This document shows positions 1 to 8,959 of a DNA stretch of 39,257 bases, piece after piece; position 1 is the first letter of the stretch; every line of letters starts with the position of its first letter. The translations under genes were made by a program, and so were the position numbers. The notes under the pieces were generated by a model. It was not told the origin of the DNA and did no database searches. It was given only the letters and a program-made list of their open reading frames with translations. Origin of the DNA: Bryobacteraceae bacterium (lineage in GTDB: Bacteria; Acidobacteriota; Terriglobia; Bryobacterales; Bryobacteraceae); NCBI GenBank assembly GCA_025980665.1, contig JAICXC010000042.1, forward strand, positions 1 to 39,257. The letters run 5' to 3'.

Positions 1-47
1 ATAGGATCGGCGGCGTTCCAAAAAGGCTTTACCTTAGAATCGCCTAC

Positions 48-2090
48 CTAGGGCGTCCTGTCCAAACCCAAGGCGTGGAGGATGAAGGCATAGTTAAAGG
101 CGATTTCCTTCCAGCGCTCATACCGGCCGGACGCCCCGAAGTGCCCGCTGCCCATTTCGGTCTTCAGTAGCAACAAACCGTTATTTTTCTTGAGGGCACG
201 CAGCTTGGCCACCCATTTTGCAGGTTCCCAATAAGATACGCGCGGGTCGTTTAACCCGGCCGTGACCAGGATCTTCGGGTATTCTTTCGGCGTAACGTTC
301 TCATACGGCGCGTAGGACTTGATGTAATCGTAGTACTGTTTCTCGGCGGGGTTTCCCCACTCCTCCCATTCGCCGACCGTGAGGGGCAGCGTGGCGTCGA
401 GCTCGGTGTTTAGGGCATCGACAAACGGAACGTTGGCGACGATCACGGCGAATAAATCGGGTCTTAGATTGGCCACCGCGCCCATGAGCAGCCCACCGGC
501 GCTGCCGCCTTGAATCGCCAAGCACGCGGCCGACGTGTACTTTTCGGCGATCAAATACTCCGCTGACGCGATGAAATCGGTGAAGGTGTTCTTCTTCAGC
601 AGCAAGCGGCCGTCTTCGTGCCAAGGCTTGCCGAGATCGCCGCCGCCGCGAATGTGCGCTATGGCATAAACTATCCCGCGATCAAGCAGGCTGAGCCGAT
701 CCGAGCTGAACGTCGGATCGATACTTATGCCATAAGAACCGTAGCCATAAAGCAGCAGGGGTGCGGAACCGTCCCGATGAAAATCTTTTTTATAGACGAT
801 TGAGATCGGCACTTCCGCGCCATCCGTCGCCTTGGCGTAGACACGCTCGGATTGATATTGAGCCGGATCATATCCACCCAATACTTCCTGCTGCTTCTTG
901 AGCACACGCCCGCGAGTTTCCATGTCGTAATCGAAAACGCAGGCGGGCGTGACCAGTGAGGTGTAATGGAAACGTAGAGTCTTGGTATCGAATTCGGCGT
1001 TCGGTCCCAGATCGGCGGAATAGACCGGTTCGGGGAATTCGATGGCATGCACCTGCCCACTGGGGAAATGATGAATCCGGATCTGGCTTAGTCCGCGGTC
1101 GCGCTCCTCAATCGCCAGGTAGTCGCGAAACGCATGAACGCTCTCTACTGTAATCCGGTCGCGCTTGGGCAAGAAATCCTGCCAGTTGGGCCGCGAGGAA
1201 TCGCTGACCGGTGCGCGGACGACGCGAAACGTCCGGGCGTTGTCGTTGGTGCGGATATAGAAGGAATCGCCATGATGCGTAAGATCGTATTCCACACCTT
1301 GAACGCGTGGGAGAACGACATCAAAGGGCGTATAAGCGTGTTCCGCACTGACGTAGCGAACCTCGGAGGTCAGCGAGCTGCCGATATTTATCAGAATGAA
1401 TTCCCGGCTGGAGGTTTTCTCCAGCGCGAGGGTGTAGCGCTGATCTTCTTCGTGATAGATCAGCGGATTCTCTTTTTCGCCCAGAGTGTGGCGATACACC
1501 TGGTGCGGACGCTTGGCCGCGTCGAGCGTGGTGTAAAAGAACGTCCGGTTGTCGTTGGCCCATTCGAGCGTGTAGTACGTGTTGGGAATCTCATCCGCCA
1601 GCAGAACGCGCGTTTCTAGATCCATCACCCGGATGGTATACATCTCGTCGCCCTCGAAATCCACCGAATAGGCCAGCAGCCGATGGTTGGGGCTCACGGC
1701 AAAGTTGCCGATGCGGAAATATTTCTGCCCCGCGCCCAAGACGTTTCCGTCCAGCAGAATTTCCTCGGCTGATTCGAGAGATCCTTTCTTGCGGCAATAA
1801 ATCCCGTACTGCTTTCCTTCCTCCGTGCGCGTGTAGTAAAAGTATTCTTCGCGTTTGACCGGCACGCTGAGATCGGTTTGCTTGATGCGGCCGAGCATCT
1901 CCGCATAGAGCTTCGACTGCAGCTCCTCGGTCGATTTCATCATTGCCTTGGTGTAGGCGTTCTCCGCTTCCAGGTATTTGAGCGTGTCGGGATCGCTGCG
2001 ATCGCGCAGCCAGGCATAGGGATCCATGCGGGTGTCGCAGAACAAAGTGGTGGAAAAGGGTACCGTCTTCGCGACGGGAGGGCTGTCCAT
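48..2090 (-). CDS. ptrB: Oligopeptidase B (prolyl oligopeptidase family, S9A)
   Basis: A serine peptidase of the prolyl oligopeptidase family. These enzymes cut short peptides, and oligopeptidase B cleaves after Lys/Arg. The 680-residue product has an N-terminal beta-propeller (about 70-400) and a C-terminal alpha/beta hydrolase domain. The catalytic triad is visible: Ser530 in GGSAGG, Asp615 in LNDPRVSYWEP and His650 in GSGHFGASGRY. The EWEEWGNP stretch and the N-terminal MDPYAWLRD block are typical of oligopeptidase B. No signal peptide is seen, so it is probably cytoplasmic. The frame stays open 82 codons upstream, but that part runs through the divergent secreted gene and does not resemble the family. 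The ATG at 2090 gives the normal N-terminus. The divergent gene starts only 19 bases away. Family is near certain; the exact start is likely. Confidence 0.93.
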   Translation of the reverse strand: MDSPPVAKTVPFSTTLFCDTRMDPYAWLRDRSDPDTLKYLEAENAYTKAMMKSTEELQSKLYAEMLGRIKQTDLSVPVKREEYFYYTRTEEGKQYGIYCRKKGSLESAEEILLDGNVLGAGQKYFRIGNFAVSPNHRLLAYSVDFEGDEMYTIRVMDLETRVLLADEIPNTYYTLEWANDNRTFFYTTLDAAKRPHQVYRHTLGEKENPLIYHEEDQRYTLALEKTSSREFILINIGSSLTSEVRYVSAEHAYTPFDVVLPRVQGVEYDLTHHGDSFYIRTNDNARTFRVVRAPVSDSSRPNWQDFLPKRDRITVESVHAFRDYLAIEERDRGLSQIRIHHFPSGQVHAIEFPEPVYSADLGPNAEFDTKTLRFHYTSLVTPACVFDYDMETRGRVLKKQQEVLGGYDPAQYQSERVYAKATDGAEVPISIVYKKDFHRDGSAPLLLYGYGSYGISIDPTFSSDRLSLLDRGIVYAIAHIRGGGDLGKPWHEDGRLLLKKNTFTDFIASAEYLIAEKYTSAACLAIQGGSAGGLLMGAVANLRPDLFAVIVANVPFVDALNTELDATLPLTVGEWEEWGNPAEKQYYDYIKSYAPYENVTPKEYPKILVTAGLNDPRVSYWEPAKWVAKLRALKKNNGLLLLKTEMGSGHFGASGRYERWKEIAFNYAFILHALGLDRTP

Positions 2091-2109
2091 CACTCTAGTG
2101 TTGACTACA

Positions 2110-3096
2110 ATGATGTTCGTGTGGAAATTTCTTTTCGTGATCGGTTTGCCGGCTGTAGCGCAATCCTGGGTTCCGGTCGACAGCGGAACCACTGCCAACC
2201 TGCGGGCCGTCAGCGCGAAGGGGCAGATCGTTTGGGTCAGCGGCGACAAGGGCACAGTCCGTAAAACTACCGATGGCGGGATGACTTGGCGCGACGTGAC
2301 CCCCCGCGGCACTGCGGATGTCGATTTCCGCGACATCGAAGTGGTCGACGATCGAACAACTTTCCTGATGAGCTCCGGCCAAGGTCCGCAATCGCGAATT
2401 TACAAGACAACGGACGGCGGTGCGACCTGGGACCTGCTCACCACCAACCTCGAACCGAAGGGTTTTTGGGATTGTATGGGTTTCTGGGACCCGACTCACG
2501 GGATTATCGTGGGCGATCCAGTGTATGGAAGATTCACGATCATGACTACTGGCGACGGCGCCACCTGGCAGAAGATTAAGGGTCCGTCGGCGAACAAAGA
2601 CGAGGGTGCCTTTGCTGCGAGCGGTACCTGTGTATTCACGCGCGGTACGCGGGAAGCCTGGTTTGGGACGGGTGGCGTCGGCGGAGGTCGCGTATTTCAC
2701 TCCGAGGACGGTGGGCAGACGTGGTCGATTGCGAAAACTCCGATCCGCCACGATTCCGCCAACGCGGGAATCTTCTCGCTGGCATTTTTCGACGCACTGC
2801 ACGGAATCGCGGTAGGTGGCGATTACATGAAGCCGGACGAACCCGCAGGCACGGTCGCCATCACATCCGACGGCGGGAAAACGTGGACGGCAGGTTCGCT
2901 GCCGGGTTACCGATCGGCGGTTTGGTGCGGCGATGCAGACGTCTGCGTTGCCGTGGGGACTTCCGGTTCCGATTATTCTTCCGATGGCGGGAAGAGCTGG
3001 AAACCTTTCGGCATGGAAGGGTACAACGCCATCAGCGCATTCGCCGTCGGGACGAAGGGCCGCATCGCTACTTTAGCGCATCGCGCGCGGCAGTAG
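2110..3096 (+). CDS. Secreted BNR/Asp-box beta-propeller protein (Ycf48/sialidase-like fold)
   Basis: A secreted repeat protein of 328 residues. It starts with a signal peptide (MMFVWKFLFVIGLPAVAQS) followed by six Asp-box motifs of the S/T-x-D-x-G-x-T-W type: TTDGGMTW, TTDGGATW, TTGDGATW, SEDGGQTW, TSDGGKTW and SSDGGKSW. This pattern is known from sialidase-like and Ycf48-like beta-propellers. No sialidase catalytic residues can be assigned, so an enzymatic function is not claimed. Acidobacterial homologues are often labelled oxidoreductase, without clear support. The start is the tandem ATG at 2110/2113, where the signal peptide begins; the longer frame from 2026 would overlap oligopeptidase B. 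There is no clear Shine-Dalgarno. Its 3' end overlaps the convergent M1 peptidase gene by 29 bases. Confidence 0.85.
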   Translation: MMFVWKFLFVIGLPAVAQSWVPVDSGTTANLRAVSAKGQIVWVSGDKGTVRKTTDGGMTWRDVTPRGTADVDFRDIEVVDDRTTFLMSSGQGPQSRIYKTTDGGATWDLLTTNLEPKGFWDCMGFWDPTHGIIVGDPVYGRFTIMTTGDGATWQKIKGPSANKDEGAFAASGTCVFTRGTREAWFGTGGVGGGRVFHSEDGGQTWSIAKTPIRHDSANAGIFSLAFFDALHGIAVGGDYMKPDEPAGTVAITSDGGKTWTAGSLPGYRSAVWCGDADVCVAVGTSGSDYSSDGGKSWKPFGMEGYNAISAFAVGTKGRIATLAHRARQ

Positions 3097-4846
3097 AAAT
3101 CTCCGGATCAGCATCGCCGGCAAGACGCACCAGCGCCGCTTGAGCCGAGGTATTCTTGCTGGCGCGAAGGTCATATACAAGAGTCAGTTTCTCCGCATCC
3201 GTAAGCTCCCGTAGCGCTAGCAAGGGAGCTTGAGTCCAACGTGTTCGGTAATACCCCGTCCCGCCCGAATTCAGATAAAACCATGCTGGGCAGGCTGTTC
3301 CTGTGGGCAGTGCGATTTCCGTGGACGGCCCTTCGAGCACGGTGCAGGACGAAGCTACTCGATCGGCTCGCCAGCATACCGGAACCGAGCCGGGGTTCGA
3401 TTTCATCACTCGCAGGCGAGGCGCGGAATCGCGATCGCACAGGAGTTGGCCGCGCAGCTCGGGGACGCCGGTGGTGTTCAGAAATGTGTTCAGCACGCGC
3501 GAGGTGTCATTACCAGAGGCCGCCCGCAGGGCAGCTGCCAAGTCATCCGTTGTTGCACTCCCGAATCGATGTTCACTCAGGTAAGCACGCAGGCCATCGC
3601 GAAAGATATCCTCACCCAGCCAGCCTTCGAGCATCAGCAGAATCGCCGCGCCCTTCTCATAGACCACGCGATTGTACACGTCGCGCGTCGTGTCCCGGCT
3701 ATTAATTGCGATCCGCACTGGCCGCGAGCGCGCCGGGTTGTCCACGACCATCATGCGCTCGCGTGCCGCGATTGCCGCAAGGTGCACGCGTTCCGGCGGC
3801 TCCTCCTGGTCCATCATCTTGGCGGAAATCCAGGTGGCGAAGCCTTCGCTGAGCCAGACATCGTCCCAAGAGGCTTGCGTGACCAGGTCGCCGAACCATT
3901 GATGACCGATCTCGTGAGCCTGTAGAGAACGAAGAGCGCGCGTAAACGCGGCCGTTTCCTGATCCACCGGCGCCAGCAGATTGCGTGTTCGATAAGTGAT
4001 CAATCCTGGATTCTCGACGGCACCGAAAGCGCCCGCGGGCAACGCTAGATGATCGAGTTTTCCGAACGCGTACGGAATTCCGGTGTACGCCTCGAGGCGC
4101 GGCAGGATCGCGGCAGTGGCCTGCGCGGCGGCGTGACCTTCCTCGGCGTGATCCTTTGCCGTGATCACGCGCACGGGAGTTCCATGGCCAGCGACGCCGC
4201 CCTCATAGACGTCAAAGGGCCCGACGGCGAACGCGACCATTTCGGCGGGCAGAGGTTCGGTGGTAGCGAACTTCACCAGCTTCCAGCCGTTGGGTTCTTC
4301 AGTTTCCGACAACTCGCGCCCATTGGAAAAAGCCTTATGCTCGCGCTTAACCCGGATCGAAATATCCCAAGGAGCCTTGAAGCGTGGTTCATCAAAACAG
4401 GGGAACGCCCGGCGGGCTTCGATGGGAGCGAAGGTCGTATAGGCATACCACTCACCGTCGACCTTGCGCCGATAGGGTCCTGACAGGGCCTTGTCGTCCA
4501 GGCGCCCCTGGTAGGCGATGCGGATAGTCACGGAACCCGCAAGCGGCCGCCCGCTATCGATTCCGACACGCTCGCCCGGGCTGGCAATGATTTTGGCCGG
4601 ACGTATAGTGTCTCCCTGGTCAATGAAGGCCGAACGGATGGTCAGATTCTTCGCGTTGAGCCAAATGATGGAAGCGGGGGCTTTCAACTCGACGTCAATC
4701 GACACGGAGCCTTCAAACATCTCGCGCGCCGGATCAATGGTAAGTTGGATGGTCTCTTTCCGGGGGACCGCGCCGTTGGGGAGGTAGAAGGACTGACCGA
4801 AGAGCGAGCCCGCGACCAGCGTCCCGTACGCCAGCGCACGCCACAT
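3068..4846 (-). CDS. M1 family zinc aminopeptidase, short form, secreted
   Basis: A metallo-aminopeptidase of the M1 (gluzincin) family, which removes N-terminal residues from peptides. The product is 592 residues, starting with a signal peptide (about 1-17, ending near LFGQS). The zinc motif HEIGH is at 311-315 with the third ligand Glu334 in WLSEGFATW. A variant GAMEN exopeptidase motif, GAVEN, is at 275-279. A VVYEKGA stretch further on fits the catalytic Tyr region. Many M1 enzymes are about 850 residues, so the large C-terminal helical domain is missing or much reduced. It lies 15 bases downstream of speA on the same strand, with AGGA about 10 bases before the ATG, so the two are probably cotranscribed. 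The substrate is not predictable. Confidence 0.9.
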   Translation of the reverse strand: MWRALAYGTLVAGSLFGQSFYLPNGAVPRKETIQLTIDPAREMFEGSVSIDVELKAPASIIWLNAKNLTIRSAFIDQGDTIRPAKIIASPGERVGIDSGRPLAGSVTIRIAYQGRLDDKALSGPYRRKVDGEWYAYTTFAPIEARRAFPCFDEPRFKAPWDISIRVKREHKAFSNGRELSETEEPNGWKLVKFATTEPLPAEMVAFAVGPFDVYEGGVAGHGTPVRVITAKDHAEEGHAAAQATAAILPRLEAYTGIPYAFGKLDHLALPAGAFGAVENPGLITYRTRNLLAPVDQETAAFTRALRSLQAHEIGHQWFGDLVTQASWDDVWLSEGFATWISAKMMDQEEPPERVHLAAIAARERMMVVDNPARSRPVRIAINSRDTTRDVYNRVVYEKGAAILLMLEGWLGEDIFRDGLRAYLSEHRFGSATTDDLAAALRAASGNDTSRVLNTFLNTTGVPELRGQLLCDRDSAPRLRVMKSNPGSVPVCWRADRVASSCTVLEGPSTEIALPTGTACPAWFYLNSGGTGYYRTRWTQAPLLALRELTDAEKLTLVYDLRASKNTSAQAALVRLAGDADPEISTAARDALK

Positions 4847-4861
4847 TACCGGACCATTTCC

Positions 4862-6799
4862 TTATTGCTCGAGGTAGGTGTAGCCGTTCAGGCCGTCCTC
4901 GTAGAATCGCAACAGCGTACCGGATTCCTCGTAGGAGATTTTGCCGTCGCGGACGGCCGCTTCCACTGCGCGCCGGAATTGCTCGACTAGCGTCTTCGAT
5001 TGGAACTGCACGTAATCCAGCACTTCCCGTACGGTATCGCCCTGGATCACGGCTTCAAGGATCACCTTGCCGTCCTTATCCAGCCCGACGTGCACGGCAT
5101 TCGTGTCGCCGAACAAGTTGTGCAGATCGCCCAAGATTTCCTGGTACGCACCCACCAGAAACGCACCTAGAATGTAGGGCTCGCCGCTGTTGAACGGATG
5201 CATCAGGAGGGTTTTCTTAACGTCCCGGCGATCTATGAACTGGTCCACTTTGCCGTCGGAGTCGCAGGAAATATCGCCCAGGATTCCAGGGCGCGAGGGT
5301 TCCTCTTCCAGGCGGTGGATCGGCATGATGGGGAATAACTGTTTCACCGCCCAGCTATCGGGCATGCTTTGGAACAGCGAAAAATTACAGAAGTAGGTAT
5401 CCGAGAGCAAGCCGTCCAGGCCTTCCAGCTCCTCGGGGAAATAATCCAGCTCCTTGGCCAGCTTCTGAATGCGCCGGCAAATCAGCCAGTAGATGCTTTC
5501 CCCCCAGCTTCGCTGTTGTAGCGGCAGATAGCCCAGGCTGAAAAGGTTCAGCGCGGAATCCAGTGCCTGCTGGGCATCGTGAAAGCTTTCGAGCAGGTTC
5601 TTGTTCGAGAGCCCACGCAGCGTTTCTTTGAGATCGATCAGCGGCTGCTCGACGTCCTCCGGGATCTCAGGAAGGTTGTCGCTATCGCTAAAACCGGTGA
5701 CACCCAGGACATTGAACACCAGCATGCTGTGATACGCGACCACCGCGCGGCCGCTTTCGGAAACAATGACCGGATGCGGCACCTCGGCTTCATCGCAGAT
5801 GCTCTGGATGTGATACACCACATCGTTGGCGTATTCCTGAAGCGTGTAGTTGACGCTCGATTCGAAATCCGTTTGCGAGCCGTCGTAGTCGATGCCCAAG
5901 CCGCCGCCGACATCCATAAATGTCAAGCCTGCGCCGGCGCGATGCAGCTCCACGAATACGCGCGCCGCTTCCATCACCGCGCCTTTGATCTGGCGGATGT
6001 TGGTGATTTGGCTGCCCAGGTGGAAGTGCAGGAGTTGCAGGCAATCTTCCATGTGGACCGCTTTGAGCTGATCCAAGGCCCGCAGCGCCTCCGTGATGGT
6101 CAGACCGAACTTGGAACGGTAGCCGCCGGACGACTTCCAGCGTCCCGAGCCGCGGCTGGCGAGTTTCACGCGCAGCCCGATCACCGGCCGCACGCCCACG
6201 CGCTGCGAATGTTTCAAGATCAGATCGAGCTCGGTGTATTTTTCAACTACCGGAATGATGTTGCGGCCGATTTTCTTGGCCAGCATGACCATCTCGATAT
6301 ACTCGTCGTCCTTAAAACCGTTGCAGATGATGGGGGTCTGGTTGTCGGCGATAGCCAGCACGGCAAGTAGCTCGGGTTTTGAGCCGGCTTCGAGACCGAA
6401 CTTGTAGGGGCGTCCATACTCGAAGACTTCTTCCACCACCTGGCGCTGCTGGTTAACCTTGATCGGATAGACGCAGCAGTAGTTGTTCTTGTAGTTGTGC
6501 TCGGCGATGGCGTTCTGGAACGCCTGGTGCATTTCGCCCAGGCGGTGCTTCAGAATTTCGCCGAAGCGGATCAGGATAGGCAGCGAGATGCCCCGGAGCT
6601 GGAGATTGTCCACCAATTCCTTCAGGTCGATGGTGCGGCTGGTATCCTTCTCTGGGTGGACCAGCAGGTTGCCATTCTTGCCAACTGAGAAGTATCCCTT
6701 GCCCCAACTGGCGACGTCGTAGAGTTCTGCGGCTTCCGCAGTGGTCCATCGATCGGCGGGCTCGCGAACGGGGCTGTCCGTGAATCTGGGGGAGGACAT
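4862..6799 (-). CDS. speA: Biosynthetic arginine decarboxylase
   Basis: Converts arginine to agmatine with pyridoxal phosphate, the first step of the agmatine route to putrescine and spermidine. The 645-residue length matches the SpeA family (about 630-660). The PLP-binding lysine is Lys114 in VYPIKVNQQRQ. The barrel domain carries LHFHLGSQ and the MDVGGGLGIDYDG motif, and the C-terminal part has DTYFCNFSLFQSMPD, where the Cys is the usual active-site residue contributed across the dimer. No signal peptide; cytoplasmic. It is the first gene of a probable two-gene unit with the M1 peptidase. It is divergent from the NHL-repeat gene across a 140-base gap that must hold both promoters. Confidence 0.96.
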   Translation of the reverse strand: MSSPRFTDSPVREPADRWTTAEAAELYDVASWGKGYFSVGKNGNLLVHPEKDTSRTIDLKELVDNLQLRGISLPILIRFGEILKHRLGEMHQAFQNAIAEHNYKNNYCCVYPIKVNQQRQVVEEVFEYGRPYKFGLEAGSKPELLAVLAIADNQTPIICNGFKDDEYIEMVMLAKKIGRNIIPVVEKYTELDLILKHSQRVGVRPVIGLRVKLASRGSGRWKSSGGYRSKFGLTITEALRALDQLKAVHMEDCLQLLHFHLGSQITNIRQIKGAVMEAARVFVELHRAGAGLTFMDVGGGLGIDYDGSQTDFESSVNYTLQEYANDVVYHIQSICDEAEVPHPVIVSESGRAVVAYHSMLVFNVLGVTGFSDSDNLPEIPEDVEQPLIDLKETLRGLSNKNLLESFHDAQQALDSALNLFSLGYLPLQQRSWGESIYWLICRRIQKLAKELDYFPEELEGLDGLLSDTYFCNFSLFQSMPDSWAVKQLFPIMPIHRLEEEPSRPGILGDISCDSDGKVDQFIDRRDVKKTLLMHPFNSGEPYILGAFLVGAYQEILGDLHNLFGDTNAVHVGLDKDGKVILEAVIQGDTVREVLDYVQFQSKTLVEQFRRAVEAAVRDGKISYEESGTLLRFYEDGLNGYTYLEQ

Positions 6800-6939
6800 G
6801 AAACTTTAGTGTCTACCGATTTGGCGTCGGGGGCAAGCGAAAAATAGTTTCACGGATAATGGATTGCGCCCTAAAATTAACATTCGGTTAACGCTGTACC
6901 GGACGACGGCCCACGCCGCGTCTTGCGACAATCTAGGAG

Positions 6940-8826
6940 ATGACTGTGTTACGTCGTAGTTTGTCCGCGTTCGCGAGCTTGATTCTGATTGGCGTCTGTT
7001 TCGGGCAAGCCCCGAAATTCACCATCAGCACTGTTGCCGGCACGGGTACGCATGGCTTTGCGGGAGACGGGGGGCCGGCCACCGCAGCGACTCTAGCCTT
7101 TCCTGCAACCGTCGTTTTTGACAGCGCCGGGAACATGTACATCGCGGATGCCTCCAACAGCCGCGTTCGCAAAGTGGATACCAACGGAAATATCTCCACG
7201 TTTGCGGGAACGGGCGATTTCGGCGATTTTGGTGATACTAACGTGGCGACGAAGGCCGGCATGAATCGTCCTTATGGCCTGGCGATCGACAAAGCCGGAA
7301 ATATTTATATCGCCGACACGTACAACGACGCGATTCGGAAAGTGGCCGCGTCCGGCGGCATCATGAGTACGTTCGCCGGCACCGTGCAAGGTTTTGGCGG
7401 AGACGGAGGCGGGGCCACCGGCGCGCTCTTCGATACGCCGACGGCTCTCGTCTTGGACGCCGCCGGCAATCTTTATATCGCGGACACGGGCAACAATCGC
7501 ATCCGCAAGGTGGGGGTGGACGGAAACATCAGCACCTTTGCGGGAACGGGGAACGCGGCTTCAACCGGAGATGGCGGACCAGCTAACAGCGCGGCGTTGA
7601 ACGACCCGGAGGGGCTGGCGATAGACGCGGCCGGTAACATCTATGTCGCGGATACGGCCGGCCACCGGGTCCGAAAGATCGCCCCTGATGGCACGATCAC
7701 GACTGTGGCCGGAAATGGAAGCGGGGGGTTTGGAGGGGATGGCGGTCCGGCCACCCAGGCCAGCCTCTACTACCCAAAGGGCATAGCAGTCGACGCTTCC
7801 TCCGGGAATCTGTACATTGCGGATTGGCTCAACAGCCGTATCCGAGTAGTGACGCCGGACGGGAACATTTACACGGCGGCGGGAAACGGCCAATACGACT
7901 ATAACGGAGACGGAGGACCCGCTACCAGCGCGGCGCTTCGATTCCCCTGGGGACTGGCCGTCGGCGCTTCCGGAAGCGTGTATGTCGCGGACGACGAAAA
8001 TAGCGTCATCCGTTTGTTGACGCCGGTTGCGCCTCTGGTATCGGTCGCACCCAGCGTGGCCCCCAAAATCGATCTCTCGGGAGTGGTGAGCGATTCGCAG
8101 TTCGGCGGATTTTCCGCTGTCGCGCCCGGATCCTGGGTTGAAATCCACGGAGCCAACCTGGCAAGTAATGCACGCTCCTGGACCGTTGCGGATTTCCACG
8201 GCGCCGAAGCTCCCACCTCACTCGATGGAACTACGGTCACCATCGGCGGTCAAGCGGCGTTTATTTCCTACATCAGCCCGAATCAGATCCTCGCGCAGAT
8301 TCCCTCGGGCGTAGGGCTGGGTCCTCAGGACGTCCGGGTGAGCACTGCAGCGGGTGCTAGCGATCCTCAGACAATTGCGGTGAATCAAGTTCAGCCGGGT
8401 TTGCTGGCTCCCCCTGCCCTTAAGGTCGGCGACAAGCAATACACCGAGGCTATTTTTACAGACGGAACCACCTTGGCCCTCCCGCCGGTGGCTATGTCGG
8501 GAACAATGCAAGGTAGCGCCCCGTCTCGGCCTCCCCATCCCGGCGAAACCATCGTTCTGTACGGTGTCGGGTTTGGTACGGTGACTCCAGATCCGGGCGC
8601 AGGCAACATCGTCGCGAATGACAACAATTTGATTCTGCCCTTCCAGGTATTCTTCGGCGGAATGCCTGCGACTGTAAGCTATGCGGGCTTGGCTCCCGGA
8701 ATGATCGGTTTGTACCAGTTCAATGTAGTGGTGCCGGATACCACCCCTGGGGATGCCGTTCCTTTGACTTTTTCCGTGGGTCCCGTTGGAGGACAGCAGG
8801 TTCTGTACACCGCAGTTCAACCATAA
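6940..8826 (+). CDS. Secreted NHL-repeat protein with Solibacter-type C-terminal domain
   Basis: A secreted or cell-surface protein of 628 residues, function unknown. After a signal peptide (about 1-22, ending VCFGQA) there are about six NHL repeats up to residue 350. Each carries a variant of GDGGPAT, a hydrophobic strand, and GN-x-YIAD-x-x-N-x-RIRKV, so a six-bladed propeller is likely. Residues about 375-628 form Ig/TIG-like domains with ISYISPNQILAQIPSG and GETIVLYGVGFG, typical of the C-terminal domain common in Candidatus Solibacter proteins. The start is uncertain: AGGAG (6935-6939) abuts the ATG at 6940, which is too close. The in-frame GTG at 6946 sits 6 bases after AGGAG and may be the true start (626 residues). 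tRNA-Ala begins 30 bases after the stop. Confidence 0.88.
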   Translation: MTVLRRSLSAFASLILIGVCFGQAPKFTISTVAGTGTHGFAGDGGPATAATLAFPATVVFDSAGNMYIADASNSRVRKVDTNGNISTFAGTGDFGDFGDTNVATKAGMNRPYGLAIDKAGNIYIADTYNDAIRKVAASGGIMSTFAGTVQGFGGDGGGATGALFDTPTALVLDAAGNLYIADTGNNRIRKVGVDGNISTFAGTGNAASTGDGGPANSAALNDPEGLAIDAAGNIYVADTAGHRVRKIAPDGTITTVAGNGSGGFGGDGGPATQASLYYPKGIAVDASSGNLYIADWLNSRIRVVTPDGNIYTAAGNGQYDYNGDGGPATSAALRFPWGLAVGASGSVYVADDENSVIRLLTPVAPLVSVAPSVAPKIDLSGVVSDSQFGGFSAVAPGSWVEIHGANLASNARSWTVADFHGAEAPTSLDGTTVTIGGQAAFISYISPNQILAQIPSGVGLGPQDVRVSTAAGASDPQTIAVNQVQPGLLAPPALKVGDKQYTEAIFTDGTTLALPPVAMSGTMQGSAPSRPPHPGETIVLYGVGFGTVTPDPGAGNIVANDNNLILPFQVFFGGMPATVSYAGLAPGMIGLYQFNVVVPDTTPGDAVPLTFSVGPVGGQQVLYTAVQP

Positions 8827-8856
8827 TGTCGTGTTATCCTGAGCTGTAGATCAAGT

Positions 8857-8932
8857 GGGCGGCTAGCTCAGTTGGGAGAGCACCGCGTTCGCAATGCGGG
8901 GGTCGTGGGTTCAAGTCCCACGCCGTCCACCA
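8857..8932 (+). tRNA. tRNA-Ala (anticodon CGC)
   Basis: A full cloverleaf can be drawn: acceptor GGGCGGC/GCCGTCC, D stem GCTC/GAGC, anticodon stem CCGCG/TGCGG around loop TTCGCAA, and T stem GTGGG/CCCAC around TTCAAGT. The anticodon is CGC (codon GCG). The third acceptor pair is G-U, the identity element of tRNA-Ala. The CCA end is encoded (8930-8932). Confidence 0.97.
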
Positions 8933-8959
8933 AATCTTCCCGCCCTTCCGAGGAACGCC

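Noticed and set aside
1..47. Possible terminator downstream of oligopeptidase B (AAGG/CCTT followed by T)
   Set aside because: The stem is 4 bases and the T-run short; the window edge prevents a better judgement.
2091..2336. 82-codon N-terminal extension of oligopeptidase B
   Set aside because: It overlaps the divergent BNR gene antisense and does not resemble the family N-terminus.
5579..6370. Long plus-strand frame of 263 codons inside speA
   Set aside because: It is antisense to a strongly conserved gene and shows no recognisable domain; such shadows are common in GC-rich DNA.
7561..8820. Minus-strand frames of about 200 codons inside the NHL-repeat gene
   Set aside because: They reflect the repeated codon pattern of the NHL gene on the opposite strand; no domain seen.
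8894..8959. N-terminal extension of msrB starting at 8894
   Set aside because: It begins inside tRNA-Ala. The ATG at 8960 has a proper Shine-Dalgarno and gives the normal MsrB N-terminus.
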